DNA of 64,000 nucleotides from Leptoclinus maculatus. Taxonomy: Eukaryota; Chordata; Actinopteri; Perciformes; Stichaeidae. Position 1 is the first letter of the stretch, and every line of letters begins with the position of its first letter. Under the pieces are notes generated by a model, which saw only the letters and a program-made list of their open reading frames with translations, was not told the origin of the DNA and searched no databases. The stretch spans positions 11,961,850 to 12,025,849 of the forward strand of contig JAVDOI010000006.1 of NCBI GenBank assembly GCA_032191485.1. Reading direction: 5' to 3'. Shown here one piece after another: positions 23,731 through 35,452 of this stretch. The position numbers were made by a program, and so were the translations under genes.

Positions 23731-23993
23731 TGAATGTAAACAAAGTAACGAGCTGCTAGTTGAGATTGAGAAGAAGTGACAGTAGACGGTTCTCCCGCTT
23801 GTAGTGTAACTGGAACAGTTGCTCGTAATCCTTGTTTGTAAACGACGTGATGTAATTAGACGGACTGAGTCATTTATCTTTGATTCTACGATCTCCATGT
23901 CGACAACAGGCAACATACATGGCTAGCACTGCTAGCTAGCGTTAGCTAATCTCCCTGCGCTAATGATAAAGTGTTATTAAGACACCAGCACCA

Positions 23994-26586
23994 ATGCCTC
24001 AAGAGGAAGAGCAGTCTCTTCCGCTGGTCCGCTCCCTGAACAGTCTCACACCCATTAGTTCTGTGTTTCGTAACCTCAGTCCTCGTGTCGTGCGACCACT
24101 ATGGATCGACTACCGCGGGGAACCTCGAGCATACGTTGATTTACAGCCAGGAACGGGACGTGAAATGGCCACCTTCATCGGTAAGGCAGCTTCCACTACA
24201 AGACAACGTTACTTATGCATTGGGTTTTGCTTCTTGTCTCAGATGTGAGCTACGTGTCCAGTGGTGGGAGAAGTACTCAGATGTACTTAAGTACAAACAT
24301 GTTATCATCGTAATATAAAGTACAATTTCTCGTTATGCAGAATGCCCCCTTTTCAGAATCATGCATAATGATTGTTAATGTTGTATTTTGTATTATTATT
24401 CAGAAAGGTAACTAAAGTTGTCAAATATATGTGGATAAAGAGTACAATATTTCCCTCAGAACTGTAGTGAAGTAGATGAATGAAGGAAATGGAAATATTC
24501 AAAGAAAGTACAAGTATCTCGAAATAGTACTTTGTACAGCGCTTGAATATGCTCGCCACTGTTTCATACAGTGAGAATGCATCCAGGGGCAGCATGCTGA
24601 TGACATTTACAAAAAAGGCTTTCATGTTATTTCTTTAATATTTTACAGTACATGAAAAAGTCTCTCACTCGCTGCAACTCATGCTTTCATCCCAAGAAGC
24701 TGTAACAGATGATACTCATATTAGACATGGGGACATTCTCTTTTTCTGACGTAGCTGTAATGTGATGGTGCAGTATCACTTGTGGGCAGTGTAACACACA
24801 CACTCATTTTAAAAGATGTTTTATGGATTATTTTCTCAGGTCACCCATGGATGTTCAGAGATGCAGATTCTGATGAGCCACTGAGGGTGAACGGCAAAGA
24901 ACTGTTTCTTCCTAAACCAGCAGAGGGTAGAAACGCGGATATCACTTTACCAGGTAAGATTAGCCGCGTTACTTAAAACTTGAGGCATTATCATCACATG
25001 TAATTCATTACTACTCACAGACATACAACCGAAGGTACATTTATGATGCACTGTGTGAGCCCATTTCCCTGTATACTTGGTAATAAATTACAGAATAAAT
25101 TGCATTTGTGTATTTTCAAAGGCCATCGAACTGCTGTTGATTCGGTGCTGCGAATAATTACCAGTCTGATGGTTTAAAGGGACAATTTACAGAAACAGTG
25201 CTAATAGATTTCCACCTGCCTTTAGTGTTATCATGTCATGCAGGTAGTTTCAAATCTTTTTCTGATACTTCTACCACATTGTAAAAAATCACAGGTGAAT
25301 GTCATTTCGCTTGCAGTGCTCAAAGGATCACAAAATTCCATAAAAATACTTTCAAAAATCTTTTACAGAAACACACATAGGATAATCCATAGACCTTGCT
25401 GTGAGTGGTTTTCAGCGTTTTTGCAGATTTTCTAATTTAATAAAGCTTTGCGTGCCGCAAACCATTGATTGACATGTTTTCACTCTGGGACTAAGTTATT
25501 AATATTCTTTTATTCAGTTTTATTTTTGCTTTATAACATAAAAAAATAGATAACATTATCAAAAGAATGTGAAGAAGTATAATTTTGACGTATACCAAAT
25601 ATGTAATAATCTACTGCCAACCAGCAAGGTCCGGCCTATACTTTCTTGTAATGCCACTTTTTCTTAAAGGGGCGATAGGCCAATCTAATTTAGGCTAATA
25701 TAGGAACTTGGGAAACCCCTAAATTAGGACGGTTCTGTAATTCCTATCCTAAAATAAGTACGATTTTATCCAAAATGCAGTTGGGAAACATATCCAAAAC
25801 AATATATTTTTAATTTTTTTTCACTTTGATCACTTGATTTTTTAGGTTCATGGACAATGAAAAAACAGTGTCATCCCTGCCGCCAGGGGTTTGTTTCTTT
25901 GGATTTAACCCAATGAACAAACTATCTTAGCACACGGACCGTACAGCCCCCTGTTAGTGGCACAAGCAGGGGCCCGTACGGTCCGTTTATGGCTAAACGT
26001 AAGCTATAGACCGACAACACACGTGAATTTTAGGCTAAGATAGCAGTGTTGCTTTGACAGAGTTTCAGCATTTTGGTTGACTTTTTGTGTTTCCTGCCCT
26101 GCTGTTGGTTAGCATAATTGGCTTTTATAACTGAGGACTGTAAATTTAGATTGTATGGACCCAGTAGTAGAGGTAAAACGCTGCCTCCTATTCCTTTGGA
26201 TCATGTGACCAGATCTTACACATTGCACTTTTTCCTTCATTTTTTTTTCAGAATGATTGTAAATGCAGCTGTAAAACAGGGCTATATTTACACTGGTATC
26301 AATTTGGTAGTTGTTGCAATTTGAAGGAAAGATTGTCCCTTCCGAACAAGTTCTCAACATTTGACAAACACTTGTGTGTTCGGTTTACACAGTTTACAGC
26401 CTCAAGGATCGTGCTCTGCAGGTCATTCGGCGTCTGGTGCGAGCAGAAGACTACAGGAGGTTGGAAATAGCTCGATGTCTCCACGAGGAGCTGGAAGATC
26501 AGCCCAGTATATTGAAAGATCTCCACCGCATGAACCAGCGAGTAGAGCAGCATCTACTGGAGAGGATCCAATGCCAGGAGGAATGA
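23994..26586 (+). CDS. vhl: Von Hippel-Lindau protein, substrate receptor of the CRL2 ubiquitin ligase
   Basis: pVHL recognises prolyl-hydroxylated HIF-alpha and links it to elongin B/C-CUL2. Three coding exons, 23994-24180, 24840-24953 and 26393-26586, join in phase to 164 residues; the three-exon plan equals the mammalian gene. The beta domain shows NLSPRVVRPLW, GEPRAY, QPGTGRE and GHPWMFRDA; human W88, Y98, H115 and W117 correspond to W37, Y47, H64 and W66. The human H110-S111-Y112 stretch reads A59-T60-F61. The alpha domain (VYSLKDRALQVIRRLV) keeps the elongin C contact L158 (L104) and R167 (R113), but the C162 equivalent is Ala108. It lacks the acidic N-terminal extension of long human pVHL. 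Poly(A) signals overlap at 27512-27523. A fast-evolving vhl paralogue is an alternative to a strict orthologue. Confidence 0.95.
24255..24545. repeat. Interspersed fish repeat in vhl intron 1
   Basis: It starts GTGGTGGGAGAAGTACTCAG and continues with TACTTAAGTACAAA, AAAGTACAAGTATCTCGAAA and AGTACTTTGTACAGCGCTTG. This is the fullest copy of a family that also appears near 7.8, 23.4 and 50.8 kb. It has no coding capacity and behaves like a SINE or MITE. Confidence 0.7.
25934..25986. repeat. Hairpin-forming inverted repeat in vhl intron 2
   Basis: ACGGACCGTAC at 25934-25944 pairs exactly with GTACGGTCCGT at 25976-25986. After a one-base bulge the inner bases GCCCCCTG and CAGGGGC also pair, giving a stem of about 19 bp around a loop of 13 bases. 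The surrounding 25670-26045 looks repeat-derived (TTTAGGCTAA occurs near both ends), so this may be the core of a small MITE. Confidence 0.6.
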
Positions 26587-27540
26587 GGCATGAAACTGGA
26601 TGCACAACGATCACTTATGGACGATATTATATTCCACACTTCCCCTGAGGTCTTACATTTGCTGCAAATCATGATCTGCTGCTTGTTATATTCACACATT
26701 GGCTTTGGCAAATGCCTTCCTCTGCAGAAAAAAAGCTCTCACCCAAACATTTACCTTTCAGGAAGAGGAGATTGTATATAATGTGATCGCAGCATATTCA
26801 ATTAAATGGTATTGTTTGTACTCTAAAATGGTATTCAAGCATTTCAATGTTTTTTCCTAAAAGGCCACCAGAGAAATGGGGACATTTCAGCCATTGATGC
26901 CAATCTGATTATCTTACTCTCTTCTTTGTTTTGTCATCTATAGCGAGGTTCTGTCATACTCTCCTCAAAAAAATCCCATTTGATCATGCACACAAGACGG
27001 AGCTTTTTTTGTTTTTGTCATGCATACAGTGTTTTAATTGATCTTTTGTCATAAATATCCTAATTTAGAAAGGACAGTTGGATAGATAGATATGTGTTGT
27101 TAATGTTCTTATTGAGAATGCCTGAGATAAGGGGATCTAAACTTATCCAGTTTACTGCACATCTCCCCTCAAGAGCATCTTACTTTGTTATCCCAGCTGT
27201 TGAACTCGGAGGTTAAACCAAGACTGAGCTGTTCAGCAGCCATCAGAAAGCTTTGGCCTGTTCTGGTAAATGTGGACTTTTTGTCAGAATATACCTGCCA
27301 CCATAAATGGGCAGATTCTCTCCTAAAATGTTGTCTTGCAGCTGAAAAACTAAATATTTTGTTTTTACAATTTTCAGACCTGGCTGTGAAACACTGTGAG
27401 TGAGGATTTATACTTTTGTTTTTGTCTACTTTGTAATTCTTTGCTTATTTTGTTCCTCTGTCACCATGTTTTAAATACTGTATCTCAAAGACCTTCATCG
27501 TTTATTCGTGTAATAAATAAATAAAAGATATATTTCTTAC
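26587..27540 (+). other. Probable vhl 3' UTR
   Basis: Non-coding AT-rich sequence runs from the vhl stop to a cluster of overlapping AATAAA motifs at 27512-27523, followed by T-rich sequence. No other gene is visible. Confidence 0.5.
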
Positions 27541-27913
27541 TGGTTGAAAGCTGTGAAGACTTGATATGTTAGTTATTTGCTAAGTCTCTTATTGACAATG
27601 AACTATTACATTCTGAACACAAGGTCATAAAACAACAATCATCAAATTGAGACTTAATTTCTCAGAGACTTTAGAAGGACTTTTGGGTCGATGTGATGTT
27701 GGTGGAGAAGTACAACATTACTGTTTGATTTGTAATATATCAAATTTGGTGCAAGCTGAATAACTGCACACTCACAAACACAAGGGTGTTATTTCCAAGT
27801 CACATGTCAAAAGCAGGGGTACTGTTACCAAACGTGTCGCTAAGCGACAAAGTAACACAACGCTTCTCTGGTTGTGTGAGTCGAGGTGAGCCGGCGGCAG
27901 AAATAACAGGAAC

Positions 27914-29261
27914 ATGCAGGCAGCGGAAAAAACAACAACATGGGATTCAAGTTGTTTCAGGGGAGAGCAGTAAGTACTTGTCCCTCACACACACACACAC
28001 GTTTTGTTTTGCAGCCGTGTTGTGCATGACGTCATTTCCTTGGACAGAAGGAATAGACGATAACTAACATTCATTATCCTGCGATTATTATCACCAGCAT
28101 GACATTTTGGCCAAGGAGTCACCCAGTCGTGTTTCCACATATCCAGACAGACCACTGGAGCAAAATGAAAACAATGGTAAGAACAATTGAAACAAGCCTT
28201 TCTACTAACAGAATGATATAAAGTCCAATGATACTAATGCTTAAAAACAAAAACATACTTTGTATTCTTGTGATACTATGAACAGTTGTTCCCACCTATA
28301 GGTTCCAGTTTATCTTACATCTGTTCCAGCTGCCTTGTTGAAGAACAGAGGTTCGTGAAAATTATCCTCTTTAACAGATAATATCAAATCGGGAGGTGAC
28401 AATGAGAGCACTTTGTACAGTACAGAAAGGGCAGATGGTTCTGTTCATAGGAAAACGTGTCTCTAATTTGTCTTTCTTACTATGTATGAATCACAAGAAG
28501 GTGATCTCCACCGTACCCCCAACAGCAGCCTGTTCCCTCCGCTGCCACTGGATGAAACTGCAGTTAAAGATCCTAGCTCCTCCACGGTGCAAGCATACAG
28601 TCGGTCCCACATTGAACAGAAGTTACTTAAATATCTTTCTTTTTTTATTATTTGCTTTGTTGCTGATTCACTATTATGTTTGTTTTCTTTAGGTGTGCAT
28701 CAAAACACACCAAAAAACTCACCTCAAAACATGGCCCAGTTCAGGAATGAGTTTAACGACCGTGCCAGGAGGGGCTTCCGCTACTGGTTTGTTGAAAAGA
28801 AGGGCTCAGCATGTAAGCAATGATCCAAATATCACCTTTACAAGAAGTGGCGTGACATTCACATGCCCATACACTCAATATCTTTCATTTCTGATCCTGC
28901 TGTTCAGACTTTCCACTGTGTGCTCAACCTTTCAAAGTCGACAAAGTAGTTTAACTCCCCCGCTGCTCTGTCACTCATGGGTGCATGGTTGTGAGCAGCA
29001 GGTCAGAACATTTTTTTTGTTGGTATATCATACAGTAAACAGAAATCCAAATTGTCTGTATTTAATAAAAGGAATGTAATACTTCTAAATGTCACAAGCA
29101 GCATTTTTAAAAGAAACAACTGTGTCTTTTAGAATAACTACTGTTCACATTATGATTGTTTTCCACAGCTCAGAGGACTGATGCATGTTTATTTCTTTCT
29201 TATAGGTAAAGGAAACAGCTTTGGTGCCTACAAGACCTCTCTGGGATTACCAAAAGTCTAA
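27914..29261 (+). CDS. Small multi-exon gene of unknown identity
   Basis: I do not recognise this protein. Splice signals and phase support 27914-27969, 28098-28176, 28302-28350, about 28498-28621, 28693-28812 and 29206-29261. The first three joins stay open from ATG and read ...HMTFWPRSHPVVFPHI and VPVYLTSVPAALLKNR. The fourth exon is Pro/Ser-rich (GDLHRTPNSSLFPPLPLDE). The last two read MAQFRNEFNDRARRGFRYWF and GNSFGAYKTSLGLPKV before a TAA, with AATAAA at 29322-29327. The join between exons 4 and 5 does not work as drawn: the good donor at 28622 leaves phase 2, but the open frame of exon 5 needs phase 1. The true site may be a weak upstream donor (after 28609), or the acceptor may lie inside exon 5, or the gene may be decaying. 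No signal peptide is evident. A hydrophobic run seen if the 71-bp intron is read through is most likely intron. In human, as I recall, IRAK2 occupies this slot; this is not IRAK2. Confidence 0.5.
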
Positions 29262-29747
29262 CAAAGTGTCACTGTCTAAGATTTCTGTGACCCTCTGTCA
29301 AAAGTCATTAAATCCCTTCAAAATAAAAACATATGATTGCACTCAGAGAGTGTAATGTATTAATCCTCTATCACCTTGTGTCCACAGCTGTTAAGACACT
29401 ACTGCCACTACCTAAAGAGGGATTTGCCTTTTAGTGAAAGGCTGTTAAAACTCAAAATATTAAACTTCTATCAAAGTCTTTATTCTCTTTTTTTCATAAT
29501 CAGGATTGCCTCTATTATTGTATACAGTTGGCTATACTGTACATCCCGCATTTTACCTTATTCAGTATTTAAAACCTTGTTTTCCCTGTAGAGTTTAAAG
29601 GTATACAAGGCACTTGGAAACAGCATCATTTGTGCTGTATAAATACAATTTGTCTCGCTTTGTGTTGTGTTCTGAGCACCCAACTGCCAAATCACATGTT
29701 TTCGCGGTTATTGTCGCCCATCAGTCAAATCTCGTTGGTAGACGTGA

Positions 29748-29757
29748 TCTCGCGGGA
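29748..29757 (+). promoter_or_regulatory. CGCG promoter element upstream of tatdn2
   Basis: TCTCGCGGGA differs at one base from the TCTCGCGAGA element found at many TATA-less vertebrate promoters. It lies about 180-250 bp upstream of the probable non-coding first exon of tatdn2 (ending 30006 at the donor GGTAAGT). Confidence 0.4.
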
Positions 29758-30006
29758 AGTAGAGTAATCCGCTGGTCACTTGTGGCGTTTGAACCCAACG
29801 GTCCAAAACAAAACTTTGCTATTTTATATGTTATTTAAACTTTTTTATTGAATCCAAAGAAACGTTGTCATATTTATTTTTGTTCAGAAACGTTGTAAGC
29901 ATTACACTGTGAGAGCTACCGAGTGAAGAATGGCGGACTGAACCAACGGAGAGAGTGACGTGTTATTTTTCTGACTTTCCATTCCTGCTGTAAGGATCCT
30001 GAGAAG

Positions 30007-31328
30007 GTAAGTTAACAACTCCTCAACATTACCTCGTTGAATAAATATAAATATACATGTGATAAGGAAGTGTAAAGTAATAACAAAACAGTGGCTTTTA
30101 AGCGTTTTTTCGTAGCCAGAACATTCTGTGTCGCAGTTTGAATCAACACCTGAAAATCGTTCATGTTAGCTAACAGCTAATTGGCTATAGTGAAGGTGCT
30201 AACGTTAACTGATAGTCTCATTTAGTACCAACATCTCAGCAATGACTGCAGTTTTAGGCATTTCTTTCTATCATGGTCGAGTCAGACAGCTGCACAAAAT
30301 CCCCAAAACCCTATTGTAACTGTTGTCGGGAGAAAAACCTGATCCCCTAGAGTGAATTAGTTTGAATGACTCGGTGTAGTTAATGTTAGCTACAAAACAT
30401 GGTGGCCATAATGTGCGGGAACGTATTGTTTAAATGTCAGTAATTTCACAATTAACAATTGAAAACTGGTTGATAATAGAGACATTGCTAATAATGTACG
30501 GTGTATAAAAATAATGTTTTGAACTCAAACAAAGACCACCTCTATCAACATCGTAAAAAACTAATACATCTTTATGAATATACTGTATATATACATTATA
30601 AGGATAATAACTTTAATTGAATAGCACTTATAAAACTGGTTACAAAATGCTTTGATATAAGACAGTAATAAAAGTATACAGTAAAATAAAATAGAGGTTT
30701 AAATTATCAGTCATTTAAAAGCCAGTTTAAAAAGATGTGTTTTTAGCTGATGTCTAAAAGAAAATACAGAAGTCTATAAGTCTTATAAGGAAAAACTTAC
30801 TTTTTCATACAACTTGCTGTGTTAGTGCGGCCATTGTTTAGGTCTTTATCTACTAACTATATATACTATAGCTGCAACTAATGATTTTATTAGTATTAGT
30901 TAATTTGACTAATTTTGTGACTGGTTTATACAGTTTGAAATGGTGTTACTTTGTGTACACTCACTCAGTAAATTTGATTAAATCCTCCAGAATATCCTCC
31001 ATATGAGATTGTACCATTTTGCTTTTTTTGTAAAACTTTGTATTATGGTTTTACTCTGTACTGTTTAGTTTGAATGCTTTCTTTGTTTTGACCTGCCAAG
31101 GGACGACAGATGCAAATTGACTTTAAGTAGTAATCTGGTAAAGTGCATCAAATGGTGCCATTTATGTTTTAAACTATACATGGTCCCTTTAAGATAATAT
31201 TGATAAAATGAATCTTGCAGTTTTTAACTTGAGTATTTGAATAGTGAGGCTCTCATGTTTTCATGTTTGCTTGTGTTATGTACTAAATGGTCATACAGAT
31301 CTGTTCTTTCCTTTTCTAACTGGATTAG
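30007..31328 (+). other. Probable first intron of tatdn2
   Basis: A donor at 30007 (GAGAAG|GTAAGT) and an acceptor ending at 31328 bracket 1.3 kb of AT-rich sequence. At 30869-30960 it holds a fragment of the TCAGAAAAT repeat family (AGCTGCAACTAATGATTTTA). The 5' exon, about 29930-30006, has only a trivial reading frame. Confidence 0.45.
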
Positions 31329-31339
31329 AAGTCTCTGAC

Positions 31340-34300
31340 ATGGACCGCAGCAAAAAGAAGTTGACGTTTAAGTGGCTACGAACTGCAATCACCTCACCCA
31401 CAAATCTTCAGGAGAGAGATACTGACTCAGGCACACCCGCTCGTTGGAATAAGTCGCCGACTGAAGATTCAAATACGTTGCCCCTCGGTGACTCTCCGGG
31501 ACCCGACGGCCTTGGAGCACTGAGTCTGGACACTCCCAAGAGGAAAGCAGGAGTGCTCGGTGAAAGCACGCCGTCTTTAGGCAAAGTTAAGCTGAGGAAG
31601 CTTTCCAGGGAAAATCGTGAACATTTCATAACTTCAGAGGTAAATCTTGCTCTGCCCATCTTTTTAATGGTACCGGTACATCTAAAGTGTTTTATCAGAG
31701 CTAGAGTCTCAAATGTTCTATTTCTTGCATTATGTTCAGTTCTTGTCAAGAAATTACTGATTTATTTGTACATTTGCACCATAACTATCAGGAGAAACCT
31801 ATAGACAACCCATCCAGGCAGCTGGAATCCACAGAGAGACAGGAAGTATCCTCACCTCCACCTCACTCTTTCATCATGAAAAAGGAACCGAGGACACCCG
31901 AGGAGGGATTGAAGGCGATCTACAGGAAGGCAGTGGTCTCAGCCATTGGCAGCACTACTAGTATCCCCAGGACTTTGCCATTTGTGTCTTCACCAGTGAA
32001 CACTGAAGGACCCAGTCCAGCAACACTTGACAGAGCATACAGGGATAGTAGGTGTTCCTTGACTGAGAACAGATCCGAGCACAGCGACACTGTCCAGGAA
32101 GAACAGTGGTCCCCCCTTCAGGTGTTGGAGGACATTGACGGCTCAGAGCTGAAAACAGGAAGGGTAAGTTAACTGACACCTAGAAATCTATCTTTTGTTG
32201 TAGTTTTATTTGCTTGTATATCATTTCAAATGTTTTTTAATACATTTTTTGTTCATTTAGCTAATCTTTTCTTTTTCTTTGTTTATCAGAAGCAACCATT
32301 ACATTTGTACAATTTACGTCCTTAAAATATATTGACCACAAAAAAATCATCAAGCCACTGATGATTAAAAACTAAAAGTGTCATTTTTTTGTTTACGTTT
32401 TTTCAGAAACAGAGGTTTGTTGCTCCGAACTCTGCGTCTGTAGAAACATCCTCTAAAGACCAATCCTTTGCTACAGAATACGGACCAGAAGCCACGTGCT
32501 GTGGCTCGTACCTCCCGGTCCTGGAGTATACACCTGATTCTTCGTCCTGTTTCACGATTCACCAGAAAGGCCCCTTTGACAGCCAACAATGGAGAAATCC
32601 TTCAGTGTATACCGAGGAAGCTACAACTTCCTCTTTCACCTTTTCATCCCCCAATGAAACCGCTGGGGTCGTCCAGGCAGCTGCAGTGGACAAGGATACA
32701 CCGTTCTCACTGTCACAGAGTAACTTAAAGCAGCCCCACCCAACAAACACGGCCCCTTCACATGCACCCAGAGTAGAGACCGACAATTTCTGCTCCTCCA
32801 AAACTTTGGCCTACAGGGACCCCTTTGCGCTGCCACTGTACTCAACTAGAGTATCGAACCCTCAGTTAAAGTCAACAACTACACGCAGGCAATCGTATGG
32901 TGGTTCTGCCATGCGTCACACCCCCGTCTCCTTTACTCAAGGTGGCACTGCTAAAAGAAGATTATCACTCGGGGCAGAACCTTTTCGGACCACTTACCCC
33001 AACCCGGACAGTCAGTGTGGTTTCATAGACACGCACTGCCACATAGATATGCTATATGGAAAGCTTCGCTTCAGCGGGACATTCGACAGCTTTCGCGATC
33101 ACTACAGAAGCAGCTTTCCTCCAGAGTTCAGAGGCTGTATTGCTAACTTCTGCAACCCGAGGGTCATGGTGAGGGAGGCCTTGTGGGAGGGTTTGCTGGC
33201 TGAAGACATGGTGTGGGGGGCTTTTGGGTGCCACCCCCACTTTGCCACAGACTACTCAAGTGTCCAGGAACGCGACATACTGATGGCCATGCGGCATCCC
33301 AAAGCTGTGGCGTTTGGTGAGATTGGCCTGGACTACTCTCACAAAAACTCCACTCACGACTCCAAGCAGAAAGAGGTACGGTCTCTGTTCAATACAACTT
33401 TGTAATCCAGTAGCTAACTGTTTATCTTGAACTAAAATGACCTTCATCATTTGGGAAGAAATATTTTGTGTGGACTGCAATGATGTTATTGTAAAATAAT
33501 GAGTGGCGTGGTCCGTGTTTTGTTCTTGTTCTCTGTGAAGGTGTTTGAGCGTCAGCTGCGTCTCGCTGTGGCCATGCAGAAGCCTCTGGTGATCCACTGT
33601 AGGGACGCCGATGATGACCTGCTGGAAATCATGAAGAAGTGTGTCCCGAGGGACTACAAAATTCACAGGTGTGTTGGGGGGAAAATCATCTGTCTAATTA
33701 TTCCCATTTTAAATCTAATTTTTAGAGATATTAGTCTTAAGACTAATATTATTACAATCCTTAAGATAATCACTAAATCTAACCCCATTTTTGGTTGTAT
33801 TTAGGTTGGCTTTTTTAAGCAATAGCCATGTAATATATATTATTAAGCAAAACAATCACGATGTATTTGTCACTCATTTTTGCCAGCATATTCGCTTATT
33901 TTTGCTAAATCAACTCAGACTGTAATATTGAGGAATACAACTTTAAGGGCCCTCAAAGAGTAAACAGTTCTGCATTTAATCTGTGAATTTTCTCACCTAT
34001 GTGTTTCCAGGCACTGTTTTACAAACAGCTATCGAGTGATCGAGCCCTTCCTGAGAGAGTTCCCCAACCTGTACGTGGGCTTCACAGCCCTGATCACCTA
34101 CTTCAAGGCCACCGAGGCCCGAGACGCCGTCCGCCAGATCCCTCTGAACCGCATCGTGCTGGAGACAGACGCACCGTACTTCCTGCCAAGACAGGTACAT
34201 TTAAATTGAGGCTTAGGGAAACTCAAACACTGCTCTATGGTCATTAATGAATGCCAGGCTTATTTTCCAGCTCTTACTATTTTTAATAACTGCAAATTAT

Positions 34301-35452
34301 TGCACATTTATCCGGGCTAAATGTGTGTTTTAATTACAGCTGACGGCCCTTTGTGCCAAGTTTAGCTGAAAGTGAATTGTTCTCTCCGATTTGAAGACCC
34401 GCACACGTGTTGATTATGTTTTGTATTGATGCATGATGTATGCATCAAATGTATTGTTCAATCAAGAATTGAGATTGTTATGGTCATTATACATAAAATA
34501 CAAACACAAGCACTCCTGTTTTCAAGGGAAGTGACCCTCAAAGGAATAAATACTCATTCTTGGATAAGTATGTACAATATACTTTATAATCATAATAACC
34601 TTGGTCGTTGCAATATTGATCCAAAGATAAATCATGTAAACAACATGGAAATAAGAGCTGAAACAGATACGTCTATTGTCACTTTTAATGATTATCTGAT
34701 TAATTGAGAACATTTTTGAACTAACCAATAATTAAATAAATGTAAATTTCAGCCGAATGGAAATTGTGAAAAGCTGTAAGATCTTTGGTTCGACCAATCC
34801 GGGCCTTCTAATAGATTATCGATATTTGTCACTGATTTCATCCATTTTCTTACAAATGTATAAATACTACCAGATATCCATGTTTTTTAAATCTTAATTT
34901 TAAGGATTCATTTGTGTTTCAGTGTTCTCTATTAAACTAGTTTAGGATGTTTCTGCTGTAAAATGCAGCGAACTCATTTACAGTAAAGTCTTTGTTTTGG
35001 TTTGAGTGTCCAATGATCTGAAGGTTGTCTGAGACAATCTCAAGACTGGACTACAGAACTGTGCAGATATTGATTTATTGGTACAAGATATCAGCTATTG
35101 GCCACTTAGGCCTAAAACTATTGGTAGTCATTTTCAATATATATATATATATATGTGAATGTATTCGTCAAAGCTTTTGAATGAACCCCTTTTGTGTCGG
35201 GCTCCAGATGTCGCCACCAAACCAGCATTGTGCTGTCGAGAGCTCTGGTACAACTGAACAAACGAGTACGTTTTGACAACATACATGTGATAAGTGTGTC
35301 TCTCTTAACAGGTGAGGAAAGATGTCTGCCGGTTCTCACATCCTGGAATGGGAATCCACACGCTGCAGGAGCTGAGCCTGCTGAAGGGAGAGGACATGGC
35401 CACGGTCCTCTCCACCGTCAGAGACAACACCGTTCAGCTCTACGGCGTGTGA
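31340..35452 (+). CDS. tatdn2: TatD DNase domain-containing protein 2, putative metal-dependent nuclease
   Basis: A member of the TatD family of metal-dependent hydrolases with a TIM-barrel fold. Six coding exons, 31340-31639, 31792-32163, 32407-33375, 33541-33668, 34011-34194 and 35312-35452, give 697 residues (human about 761). The first 425 residues are low-complexity, Ser/Pro-rich and poorly conserved, apart from a basic start (MDRSKKKLTFKWLRTA). The catalytic barrel runs from about 429 to the end and keeps every metal ligand expected of the family: H434 and H436 in DTHCHID, E529 in FGEIGLDYS, H566 in VIHCRDA, H591 in HCFTNS and D643 in LETDAPY. The C-terminus, NTVQLYGV, is standard. AATAAA at about 35732 can end the transcript. 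The start codon follows the exon 2 acceptor closely and matches the family. Confidence 0.96.

Noticed and set aside
28351..28377. Possible intron in the unnamed gene
   Set aside because: It is only 27 bp, too short for a vertebrate spliceosomal intron; joining exon 28302-28350 to the acceptor near 28498 keeps the same phase and is preferred.
28622..28692. Hydrophobic segment (YLSFFIICFVADSLLCLFSL) as a transmembrane helix
   Set aside because: The stretch is T-rich, starts with GT and ends with a strong TTTCTTTAG acceptor, so it is most likely a 71-bp intron read through.
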